From contig NZ_CP113264.1 of NCBI RefSeq assembly GCF_026642255.1, positions 6,882,001 through 6,946,000 on the forward strand: a DNA stretch of 64,000 bases. The letters are read 5' to 3'. Within the stretch, counting starts at the first letter, position 1. Each line of letters opens with the position of its first letter. The stretch is from Streptomonospora nanhaiensis. Lineage in GTDB: Bacteria; Actinomycetota; Actinomycetes; Streptosporangiales; Streptosporangiaceae. Below are positions 14,278-21,782 of this stretch, one piece after another. Position numbers and translations under genes: made by a program. The notes under the pieces were generated by a model that saw nothing but the letters and a program-made list of their open reading frames with translations, searched no databases and had not been told where the DNA came from.

Positions 14278-15794
14278 GTCCGATCGTCGAGGGCTTCAGC
14301 GCCCTCCTGGACCCCATGGTCCTGCTGTGCATCGCCGCGGGCGCCCTCCTGGGCATGCTCGTCGGCGCCTTCCCCGGCGTGACGGCCACCATGGCGGTCG
14401 CCCTGGCCAGCGGTTTCACGCTCTCCCTCGAACCGCTTCCCGGCCTCGCGGTCCTGCTCACGATCTACGTGGCGGCGAACTTCGGCGACCGGGTCCCGGC
14501 GATCCTCGTCAACACCCCGGGGACGCCCGCGTCGATCGCCACGACCTTCGACGGCTACGCCATGGCCCGCCAGGGCAGGGCGGGCCTGGCCCTGACCTCG
14601 TCCGCCTTCGCCTCCGCGTGGGGGACGCTCGTCGGCGTCGTCCTGCTCATGGTCGCCGCGATCCCGCTGTCCCGGCTGGCCCTGAACTTCGGCCCCGCCG
14701 AGATGTTCGCGCTGGTCGTGTTCGGCCTGACGATGATGATCGGGGTGTCCGGCGGCCGGATCGTCAAGGGCCTCATGGCGGGCGGCCTGGGCCTGCTCCT
14801 CGGGGCCGTCGGCCGGGACCCCATCACGGGCACGCCGCGGTTCACGTTCGGCCTCCCCGAACTGTCCGACGGCATCCCCTTCATCGCCGCGATCATCGGC
14901 CTCTTCGGCATCGCGGAGGTCATGAACCAGATCCTCGTGCACCGCCGGGGCCGGGAGGCGGAGCCGATCAAGGAGTTCGGCCGCTGGTTCCCCAGGCGCT
15001 CGGACTGGCGCACCATGCTCAAGCCGATGGCGATCGGCAGCGGCGTCGGCGGCGTGGTCGGCATCGTGCCCGCCACCGGCGGGGACATCGCCGGCATCCT
15101 CGGCTGGGACCAGGCCCGCAGGGCGTCCAAGCGGCCCGAGGAGTTCGGCAAGGGGTCGCTGGAGGGCATCACCGCCGCGGACACCTCGTCCAACGCCACC
15201 CTCGGCGGGTCCGTGACCACCACCCTGGCGCTGGGTCTGCCCGGCGACTCCGTGATGGCCGTGATGATCGGCTCGATGGTCGTCTGGGGCATCCAGCCGG
15301 GCCCGTCGCTGTTCGCGAACCAGCCCGACCTGGTCTACAGCATCGCCGGGATCATGCTCATCGCGACGGTGGTCGCCCTCGTGATCAGCGTGCTGCGCAT
15401 GCGCGGCGTCGCCAAGCTCCTGGAGCTCCCGCAGCACTTCCTGTGGGCGGTCATCCTCGTGTTCTGCATGGTCGGCACCTACGCCGTGAACAACAGCGTC
15501 CTCGACGTCGCCGTGATGCTCGTGTTCGGCCTCGTCGGGCTGTTCCTGAAGCGCTTCGGGATCCCGCCGGGGCCCGTCGTCCTCGGCCTGATCCTGGGCG
15601 GCCTGGCCGAGGGCAACCTCCGCCGCGCCCTGGAGATCGGCGGCCCGGAGAACATCCTGACCAGCCCCATCGCACTCGGACTCCTGGCGGTGAGCGCGCT
15701 CGCCCTCGTCGTGCCGCCGCTGCGCACGGCGTGGGGCGCGCGCCGCGCCCGCGCCCGCGCCGCCTCCGAGAACACCACCACCCCGGCGCCCTGA
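14274..15794 (+). CDS. tctA: TctA-family large permease subunit
   Basis: The 506-residue integral membrane protein has the TctA hallmarks GMLVGAFPGVTATMAVALA and NTPGTPASIATTFDGY in its first half. GSGVGGVVGIVPATGGDIAG and ADTSSNATLGGSVTTTLALG follow in the second half, as expected from the internal duplication of the family. It is the ion-coupled translocating subunit that works with the TctC and TctB products. It is translationally coupled to tctB. Confidence 0.92.
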   Translation: MSPIVEGFSALLDPMVLLCIAAGALLGMLVGAFPGVTATMAVALASGFTLSLEPLPGLAVLLTIYVAANFGDRVPAILVNTPGTPASIATTFDGYAMARQGRAGLALTSSAFASAWGTLVGVVLLMVAAIPLSRLALNFGPAEMFALVVFGLTMMIGVSGGRIVKGLMAGGLGLLLGAVGRDPITGTPRFTFGLPELSDGIPFIAAIIGLFGIAEVMNQILVHRRGREAEPIKEFGRWFPRRSDWRTMLKPMAIGSGVGGVVGIVPATGGDIAGILGWDQARRASKRPEEFGKGSLEGITAADTSSNATLGGSVTTTLALGLPGDSVMAVMIGSMVVWGIQPGPSLFANQPDLVYSIAGIMLIATVVALVISVLRMRGVAKLLELPQHFLWAVILVFCMVGTYAVNNSVLDVAVMLVFGLVGLFLKRFGIPPGPVVLGLILGGLAEGNLRRALEIGGPENILTSPIALGLLAVSALALVVPPLRTAWGARRARARAASENTTTPAP

Positions 15795-15842
15795 CCCGGA
15801 TCCGCCGGCAGCCGCCCCTTCCCCACCCGAGGAGAACCACGC

Positions 15843-16712
15843 ATGTCCGTCCACGCGAAGGTGATCACCGCCCTCCCGACCCCGTTCACCCGGGACGAGG
15901 CCCTCGACCCCGACGCCGCCACCGCGCTGTTCACGGCGGTCCGCGACCGGGGCGTCGACGGGGTGTTCGTCGCAGGGACCACCGGAGAGTTCACCGCCCT
16001 CGACGACGACGAGCGGACCGGGGTGATCGGACTGGCCCTGGACGTCTTCGGCCCGGAGCGGGTCTACGCCCACGTGGGCGCGGCCGCGCCCCGACAGGCC
16101 GAGTCGCTGGTCCGCGCCGCCGTCGGCGCGGGGGCCACCCGGCTCGCCGCCGTCACGCCCTACTTCCTGCCCGCCCCCGAGGACGCGCTGGTGCGCTACT
16201 ACGAGCGCCTGGTGGCGGCGGCCGGCGGCGCGGAGGTGCACGCCTACCTGTTCCAGGTGCGCTCCACCACCCCGGCCGCGCCCTCGGTGCTGCGCCGCCT
16301 CGCCGACGCCGGCGTCCGCGGGGTGAAGATCAGCGGTGAGAGCGACGCCTCGGTGTCGGCGTACCTGGCCGCGGCGCCCGCGGGGTTCGACGTCCTGTCC
16401 GGCAACGACATCGCCTTCGAGGAGTTCGTCCGCGCGGGCGGCCTCGGCGTGGTCTCCGGCGTCTCCTCCGTCTTCCCCCGGCCGTTCGTGGCACTGCGCG
16501 ACGCCCTGAACAGCGGGGACACCGAAGGCGTGCGCGCGGCCCAGCCCCTGGTGGCCCGCGCGGTGGCCGCGGTCCGCAGCGGCAGCATCCCGCACCTCAA
16601 GGCCGGGCTGGAGGTCCAGGGGCTCCCCGCCGGACCCGCGAGGGTCTGCGGCGACGCCGTCTCCGAGGCCGACCTGGAGGTCCTCAGGGAGACCGCGGAG
16701 GCCCTGGCCTGA
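15843..16712 (+). CDS. DapA/N-acetylneuraminate lyase superfamily aldolase or dehydratase
   Basis: The 289-residue TIM-barrel protein carries GTTGE (pyruvate carboxylate-binding loop), Tyr135 (in AYLFQ) and Lys162 in VKISGES, which is the Schiff-base lysine of the family. The family covers dihydrodipicolinate synthase, KDG-type aldolases, 5-keto-4-deoxyglucarate dehydratase and others; the usual YNxPxR is replaced by YLFQVRS. Being next to a carboxylate transporter and a ketose-type kinase, it more likely cleaves or dehydrates a 2-keto acid than makes lysine. GAGGAGAACC precedes the ATG. Confidence 0.82.
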   Translation: MSVHAKVITALPTPFTRDEALDPDAATALFTAVRDRGVDGVFVAGTTGEFTALDDDERTGVIGLALDVFGPERVYAHVGAAAPRQAESLVRAAVGAGATRLAAVTPYFLPAPEDALVRYYERLVAAAGGAEVHAYLFQVRSTTPAAPSVLRRLADAGVRGVKISGESDASVSAYLAAAPAGFDVLSGNDIAFEEFVRAGGLGVVSGVSSVFPRPFVALRDALNSGDTEGVRAAQPLVARAVAAVRSGSIPHLKAGLEVQGLPAGPARVCGDAVSEADLEVLRETAEALA

Positions 16713-16810
16713 CCCCGCGGCCCGGGTCCCGGACCCGGCCGCCCGACGCCCCCGTGGCGTACACACGACCCGCCCCAGGGGGCGGCGGACCGAGAGGCGA
16801 GTGAGCGCGG

Positions 16811-18520
16811 ATGGCGCTGAAGAAGATCATCAACCGACCCGAGGACTTCGTCGACGAGGTCACCGAGTCACTGCTCATGGCGCACCCCGACCGCCTGCGG
16901 GCGGCGTCCGGCGACCGCAGGGCGCTGGTGCGCGCCGACGCGCCGGTCGAGGGCCGCGTCGGCATCGTGACCGGGGGCGGGTCCGGACACCTGCCGCTGT
17001 TCCTCGGCTACGTGGGCCGGGGACTGGCCACGGGCGTGGCCGTGGGGAACGTGTTCTCCTCCCCCTCCGCCGAGCAGATCGCCGCGGCGACGCGCGCCTC
17101 CCACGGGGGCGCGGGCGTGCTGTACCTGTACGGCAACTACGGCGGGGACGTCTACAACTTCGACCTGGCCGCCGACGTCGTCGCGGCAGAGGGCATCGCG
17201 ACGGCGACCGTGCTCGGCACCGACGACATCCTCTCCGCGCCCCGCGGCAGGGAGGCCACCCGGCGGGGTGTGGCCGGGCTGTTCTTCGCCTACAAGACGG
17301 CGGGAGCCTCCGCCGAGCGCGGCGACGACCTGGAGGCGGTGCGGTCGGTGGCCCGGCGCACGGTGGACGCCACGCGCACGATGGGGGTCGGCCTGTCCCC
17401 CACCATCCTCCCCGCCGCGGGCGAACCCACGTTCACGCTCGCCGAGGGGGAGATGGAGGTCGGCATCGGCATCCACGGCGAGCCGGGCAGCCACCGGGGG
17501 AAGCTGGAGACGGCCGACGAGATCACCGACCGCTTCCTCGCCGAGATCCTCGGCGAACTGGAGCCCGCGCCCGGCGACCGTGTCGCGGTCCTGGTGAACG
17601 GCCTGGGCGCCACCCCCCTGGAGGAGCTGTACCTGGTGTACCGCCGGGTCCACCAGGTGCTGGGCGAGCGCGGCGTGGTCATCCACCGGCGCTACGTGGG
17701 CGAGTTCGCGACGAGCCTGGAGATGGCGGGGGCCTCGGTCTCCGTGCTCCTGCTCGACGACGAGCTGGCCGAACTGATCGACGCCCCCGCCGCGTCCCCG
17801 TTCTTCGGCCAGGGGAACACGGAGGCGCCGGAGCCCCGCGCCGCCGGGGTCGGGGCACCCGGTTCCGCGGCCGTCCGGGGCCCGGCCCCCGCCGTCCGCC
17901 GTACCGGCGCCGCCGGCGCGCTGCGCGGCGCGCTGGTCGCGGCCATGGAGCGCATGCCCGCGCACGCGGAGGAGCTGCGGCTGCTGGACTCGCGCCTCGG
18001 CGACGGCGACCTGGGCATCACGGTCTCCTCGGGGGCGGAGGCCGTGCGCGAGGCGCTGCTCGCGCTGCCGGAGGACGCCCACCACGCCGACGTGCTGCGC
18101 GCGGCGGCGACGGCGTTCGCGTCGGCCAACCCCTCCACGTTCGCCGCGCTGACCGGCGCGGGCGTGCTCGCCGCCGCGGCCGAGTCGGAGGAGCTCGCGT
18201 CCGTCTCGTTCCGCGACGCCGCGCGCCTCACCTCCGCCGTGTCCCGCCGGGTGCGGGAGCGGGGCGGTGCCGAGCCCGGCGACAAGACGTTCGTGGACGG
18301 GCTCCTCCTGGTGGAGGAGGCCCTGGAAGGGGCCGACGACCCGGTCGCCGCCGTGCGTGCCGCCGCCTCCGCGGCCGGGCGCGCCGTCGAGGAGACCAGC
18401 GGGCTGACGTCGGCGAAGGGCCGCGCCGCCTGGGTGGGCGAGCGCGGGGCGGGCGAGCGCGACCCGGGCTCGGTCGCCCTCCTGCGGTTCCTGGAGGAGC
18501 TGCGCGACGTCCTCTCCTGA
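16811..18520 (+). CDS. DhaK-DhaL fused dihydroxyacetone-type kinase
   Basis: The 569-residue protein joins a DhaK domain (about 1-330) to a DhaL domain (about 360-569). DhaK has TGGGSGHLPLF and His222 in GIHGEPG, the residue that binds the carbonyl substrate as a hemiaminal. DhaL has the metal-binding acidic triad D393, D398 and D400 in DSRLGDGD. The usual Gly-Gly-Ser/Thr-Ser-Gly nucleotide loop is not recognisable and reads ANPSTFAALTG (439-449). ATP-dependent phosphorylation of dihydroxyacetone or a related short ketose is expected. Its neighbours suggest a carbonyl product of the DapA-type enzyme as substrate. Confidence 0.85.
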   Translation: MALKKIINRPEDFVDEVTESLLMAHPDRLRAASGDRRALVRADAPVEGRVGIVTGGGSGHLPLFLGYVGRGLATGVAVGNVFSSPSAEQIAAATRASHGGAGVLYLYGNYGGDVYNFDLAADVVAAEGIATATVLGTDDILSAPRGREATRRGVAGLFFAYKTAGASAERGDDLEAVRSVARRTVDATRTMGVGLSPTILPAAGEPTFTLAEGEMEVGIGIHGEPGSHRGKLETADEITDRFLAEILGELEPAPGDRVAVLVNGLGATPLEELYLVYRRVHQVLGERGVVIHRRYVGEFATSLEMAGASVSVLLLDDELAELIDAPAASPFFGQGNTEAPEPRAAGVGAPGSAAVRGPAPAVRRTGAAGALRGALVAAMERMPAHAEELRLLDSRLGDGDLGITVSSGAEAVREALLALPEDAHHADVLRAAATAFASANPSTFAALTGAGVLAAAAESEELASVSFRDAARLTSAVSRRVRERGGAEPGDKTFVDGLLLVEEALEGADDPVAAVRAAASAAGRAVEETSGLTSAKGRAAWVGERGAGERDPGSVALLRFLEELRDVLS

Positions 18521-18527
18521 GCGCGGC

Positions 18528-18560
18528 CCCGTGGCGCCTCTGTGGGGGTCGCGCCACGGG
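18528..18560. terminator. 10-bp hairpin after the kinase gene
   Basis: CCCGTGGCGC (18528-18537) pairs with GCGCCACGGG (18551-18560) across a 13-base loop, eight bases after the kinase stop codon. Confidence 0.6.
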
Positions 18561-18589
18561 CGCCCCGGCGGACGGGGAGAGGACGGCCG

Positions 18590-18623
18590 CCGGCGCCGCG
18601 GTGCGTACGCGCCGCGGCGCCGG
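18590..18623. repeat. Perfect 12-bp inverted repeat
   Basis: CCGGCGCCGCGG (18590-18601) and its inverse complement (18612-18623) flank TGCGTACGCG, itself nearly self-complementary. It is the second hairpin in a row between the kinase and the SDR gene and may reinforce termination or act in the SDR leader. Confidence 0.5.
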
Positions 18624-18743
18624 GCCGGGGCCCGCGAGGTCCGGAAGGACCAGGCCACCACCGTGACCGGGGGCGACGGCGGGGCCACGGGCGCCGAGGT
18701 GGACACTGGAGGTCCGTCGAGGCAGTCCGCACAGGGGGTAACC

Positions 18744-19484
18744 GTGTCACGTCCGCTCACAGTCGTCACCGGCGGCAGCCGGGGCATCGGCGCCGCCACC
18801 TGCGTCAGGCTGGCCTCCGACGGCCACGACCTGGTACTGGGCTACGCGAGCGACGAGGGGGCGGCCGCCCGGACCGCGGCCGCGGTGCGGGAGGCCGGCG
18901 CGCGCTGCGTCACCGTGCGCGCGGACACCTCCTCGGAGGAGGACGTCGAGCGGCTCTTCGACTCGGCCGCCCCGCTGGGGCGGGTCACCGGCCTGGTCAA
19001 CAACGCCGGTGTCACCGGCCCGCTGGGCAGGCTCGCGGACGCCTCGGCCGACGTCCTGCGCAGGGTGGTCGACGTCAACCTGCTCGGCTACCTGCTGTGC
19101 TGCCGCCGGGCCGCCCGGGACATGGCCGCGCACGGCTCGGGTTCCATCGTCAACGTGTCCTCCGCGGCCGCCACGCTCGGCAGCCCCGGCGAGTACGTGC
19201 ACTACGCCGCGACCAAGGCCGCGGTGGACGCCCTCACCGTGGGCCTGTCGAAGGAGCTGGGCCCCGACGGGGTCCGCGTCAACGCCGTGGCGCCCGGCGT
19301 GATCGAGACCGGCATGCACGCGGCGATGGGCGACCCCGACCGCCCGGCCAAGGCCGCCGCCACGCGCATCCCCCTGGGCCGGCCCGGGCAGGACTTCGAG
19401 ATCGCCGCCGCGGTCTCGTGGCTGCTGTCCCCCGAGGCCGCCTACGCGACGGGCACGGTGCTGCGCGTCTCCGGGGGCCTCTGA
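18744..19484 (+). CDS. Short-chain dehydrogenase/reductase (FabG-like)
   Basis: The GTG start follows AGGGGG and gives 246 residues. Classical SDR motifs are present: TGGSRGIG cofactor loop, NNAG, the catalytic Ser (VNVSSAAA) and YAATK with catalytic Tyr and Lys, then VNAVAPGVIET. NAD(P)-dependent alcohol/ketone conversion is expected. Being downstream of the kinase in the same direction, it may belong to the carboxylate pathway, but 220 bases with two hairpins separate them, so separate expression is possible. Confidence 0.82.
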   Translation: MSRPLTVVTGGSRGIGAATCVRLASDGHDLVLGYASDEGAAARTAAAVREAGARCVTVRADTSSEEDVERLFDSAAPLGRVTGLVNNAGVTGPLGRLADASADVLRRVVDVNLLGYLLCCRRAARDMAAHGSGSIVNVSSAAATLGSPGEYVHYAATKAAVDALTVGLSKELGPDGVRVNAVAPGVIETGMHAAMGDPDRPAKAAATRIPLGRPGQDFEIAAAVSWLLSPEAAYATGTVLRVSGGL

Positions 19485-19730
19485 GGCGCCCGGCGCGTGC
19501 CCGGCAGCGCGCGGCCGGACGGGCGGGCCGACGGCGGGCGCCCGGCGCGAGGGGGTCTGCGGGCGGCGTGCCGGCCCCCGGTTCCGCCGGTGGCAAGGCG
19601 AACCCGCGGCCCGCGGCCCGCCCCGTGAGCTGTACCATCGGGGCCGGATTCTCCCCCTCGTCCGCGTGCTCCCCCGGTCCCGGAGAAAGCCGTGCGACAG
19701 GGCTTTCACCACAGACGGAAACGGACGTTC

Positions 19731-20483
19731 ATGGACGCTGACGACACCCAGGTCATGACCAGGACCGGCGAGTTCACCACCACCGTGAGCTGGGAGACCC
19801 CGGTCCGCGGTCGGGTCGCCGCGGCGGTGGACCGCCTCTCCGGCCCCCTGGCCGACCTGCTGGAGCGCGACGCCAACGACGGCGACACCCGCATGCTCGT
19901 CGCCGACTTCTTCAGTGTCGGACTGAATTTCAGCAAGTACCAGGACATGACCACCGAGTACCGCACGAGCGGCGACTCGATCGACTACGCGATCATGCTG
20001 GAGGGCAAGCTCTTCGCCCCCGTCGAGGTGCGGCGGATCGGCCAGGAGCTCGACCAGCGCAACATCCAGATGTCGCGGCGCCTGGCGGCGGACGAGGGCG
20101 CCGAGTGGGTGATCCTCACCAACGGCCGCCGCTGGCGGGTCTACCACCTGCGCCCCGACGGCGAGGGCGGCAACACCCCGGTCGAGGTCCTCGACGTGGA
20201 CCTCCTGGACGCGGACGCCTACCACCGCAACATCGACGCCCTGTTCCACCTCACCCGCGAGTCCGTCGACCACGGCCGGCTGGACGCGCTGCGCCAGTGG
20301 AAGGAGGCCGTCGAGGCGGCCCCGCTGGCCGAGGTGCTGCGCGGGGACGCCGTGGTCGCGGCGATCCGCGACCAGCTGCTCGCCGCCACGGGGCACCGGG
20401 GCCACGCCGGCGACGCCGAGGAGATCCGCCGCGCCCTGACCGACACCGTCGTCGCACGGGGCCTGCTCCCCTCCGGGGAGTGA
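19731..20483 (+). CDS. Stand-alone HsdR N-terminal-like (PD-(D/E)xK) protein
   Basis: The 250-residue protein resembles the N-terminal nuclease region of type I restriction HsdR. A helical start (PLADLLERDANDGDTRMLVADFF) is followed by SIDYAIMLEGKLFAPVEVRR, where Asp, Glu and the following basic residue sit as in D-xn-ExK cores, although Arg replaces Lys. Then WVILTNGRRWRVYHL follows. No helicase domain, HsdM or HsdS is nearby. Such orphan proteins are common in actinomycetes without known role. An alternative GTG start at 19692 has the better Shine-Dalgarno (GGAG six bases upstream), adding 13 residues. Confidence 0.7.
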   Translation: MDADDTQVMTRTGEFTTTVSWETPVRGRVAAAVDRLSGPLADLLERDANDGDTRMLVADFFSVGLNFSKYQDMTTEYRTSGDSIDYAIMLEGKLFAPVEVRRIGQELDQRNIQMSRRLAADEGAEWVILTNGRRWRVYHLRPDGEGGNTPVEVLDVDLLDADAYHRNIDALFHLTRESVDHGRLDALRQWKEAVEAAPLAEVLRGDAVVAAIRDQLLAATGHRGHAGDAEEIRRALTDTVVARGLLPSGE

Positions 20484-20494
20484 CTCCCCCGGGG

Positions 20495-20523
20495 CTCCCC
20501 GGGACCGGAGGGGCCCCGGGGAG
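20495..20523. terminator. 9-bp GC hairpin
   Basis: CTCCCCGGG (20495-20503) pairs with CCCGGGGAG (20515-20523), 12 bases after the preceding stop. A TACTGT -10-like box for the next gene follows at 20556. Confidence 0.6.
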
Positions 20524-20627
20524 GCCCGGTCACGGCCTTCGTCCGGTTCGCGCCATACTGTCCCCGAACGCATCCGGACGACAGGCGGACCCGGACGGCC
20601 CGTGAGCCGGGGCCCGCCGGAGGACCC

Positions 20628-21611
20628 GTGAACGAGACTCCCCCGACGACCCCGCTCGTGGCCGGCGACCCCGCACAGGTCGGCCCGTATCCCCTGCACG
20701 GCCGGATGAACACCGGGGGCTCCGGTGTCACCTACGCCGCCCCGGACGGGCACGGCGGCTGGGCCGCGCTCACCGTGGTCCGCGAGGAGCACGTGGCCGT
20801 CCCCGGCTTCCGGTCCCGGTTCGCCCACCACGCCGGCCTGGTCCAGCGGGTGCGCTCACCCCGTGTGGCCCCGCTGCTCGCCGCGGACGGCTCCGCCCCG
20901 CGCCCGTGGTTCGCGACCGCGTACGTCCCCGGGCCGACCGTGCGCGACATGGTCGCCACGCACGGGCCGATGCCCGGCGGCCAGGTCCGCGAACTCGCCG
21001 CCGGCATCGCGGCGGCGCTGGCCGACGTCCACGCCGCCGGGGCCGTCTACCCGAACCTGACCCCGGCCGGCGTGGTCCTGGGGCCGGACGGCCCGGTGCT
21101 GACCGGTTTCGAGGCGCACGTGGCCGCGGCCGACTCGGCGGGCTGGGTCGACCCGGAGTGCTTCACCGGCCGCCTGTCCTCCTCGATCGACATGTTCTCC
21201 TGGGGGTCGGTGGTGGCCTTCGCCGCGACCGGCAGGGCTCCGTTCGGCACCGGCGACCCGGACGCGGTGGCGCACCGGCACGAGAACGGACGCCCGGACC
21301 TGTTCGGGGTGCCCCGGGACCTGGCCGGCCCGGTCTCGGCCGCGCTGGTGCCGCTGGCGGAGGACCGCCCGGACGCGGCGGGCCTGGCCCGCGCGCTGAC
21401 CGGTTCCGGCGGGCCCCCGCCGCCCCCCGAGCGGAAACGGTCCGGGACGGGACCGGCCGTCGCCCTGGCCGCGGCGGCGCTGGTCCTGGTTCTGCTGGGC
21501 GCGGCCCTGGCCCTGTGGGCGCTGGGTCGCGAAGGCGGGTCGGCCGGGGCCGGGGGCTCCGCCGCCGGCGTGGAGCGGGTGGGGACGCAGGTGTCCGGGG
21601 CCGGGGGCTGA
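20628..21611 (+). CDS. Membrane-anchored Ser/Thr protein pseudokinase
   Basis: The GTG start has GGAGGA upstream and gives 327 residues. The kinase-like region (about 18-265) keeps the Gly loop GRMNTGGSGVTY (25-36), a WVDPECF activation-type segment and the DMFSWGSVVAFAATGRAPFG helix F block. Catalytic residues are lost, however. The VAIK Lys position reads ALTVV (no Lys), the HRDLKPxN loop reads YPNLTPAGV (141-149, Asp to Asn143), and DFG reads GFE (160-162). One TM helix (about 277-300) follows a Pro-rich linker, then a short Gly/Ala-rich extracytoplasmic tail. It probably acts as a scaffold or sensor, not a kinase. Confidence 0.82.
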   Translation: MNETPPTTPLVAGDPAQVGPYPLHGRMNTGGSGVTYAAPDGHGGWAALTVVREEHVAVPGFRSRFAHHAGLVQRVRSPRVAPLLAADGSAPRPWFATAYVPGPTVRDMVATHGPMPGGQVRELAAGIAAALADVHAAGAVYPNLTPAGVVLGPDGPVLTGFEAHVAAADSAGWVDPECFTGRLSSSIDMFSWGSVVAFAATGRAPFGTGDPDAVAHRHENGRPDLFGVPRDLAGPVSAALVPLAEDRPDAAGLARALTGSGGPPPPPERKRSGTGPAVALAAAALVLVLLGAALALWALGREGGSAGAGGSAAGVERVGTQVSGAGG

Positions 21612-21693
21612 GCCCTGGCGGGTCGCCCGCCGCGCCGGAGGGCTCCCTCCGCCGCGGCGGGGAGACCGCGCCCTCCGATGCCGTTTACCCCCA

Positions 21694-21741
21694 TTGACAG
21701 CAGTGATCCACGACACAACAATGAATTTGGGAGCGCTCCCA
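21694..21741 (+). promoter_or_regulatory. Cellulase promoter with CelR/CebR operator
   Basis: TTGACA (21694-21699) and AACAAT (21717-21722) form a -35/-10 pair with a 17-base spacer. Five bases downstream stands the perfect 14-bp palindrome TGGGAGCGCTCCCA (21728-21741). This is the sequence known as the operator of the cellobiose-responsive LacI-family repressors CelR (Thermobifida) and CebR (Streptomyces). Repression is expected to be relieved by cellobiose or longer cello-oligosaccharides. No such repressor gene is in the window. Confidence 0.9.
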
Positions 21742-21782
21742 GACCTGTCGACCGCTCACCCCCGGCGGAAGGAACCCCCACA

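Noticed and set aside
14238..16766. An 842-codon frame antisense to tctA and the DapA-type gene
   Set aside because: It shows Asp/His/Arg-rich composition typical of the complement of GC-rich genes and overlaps two clearly coding sense genes.
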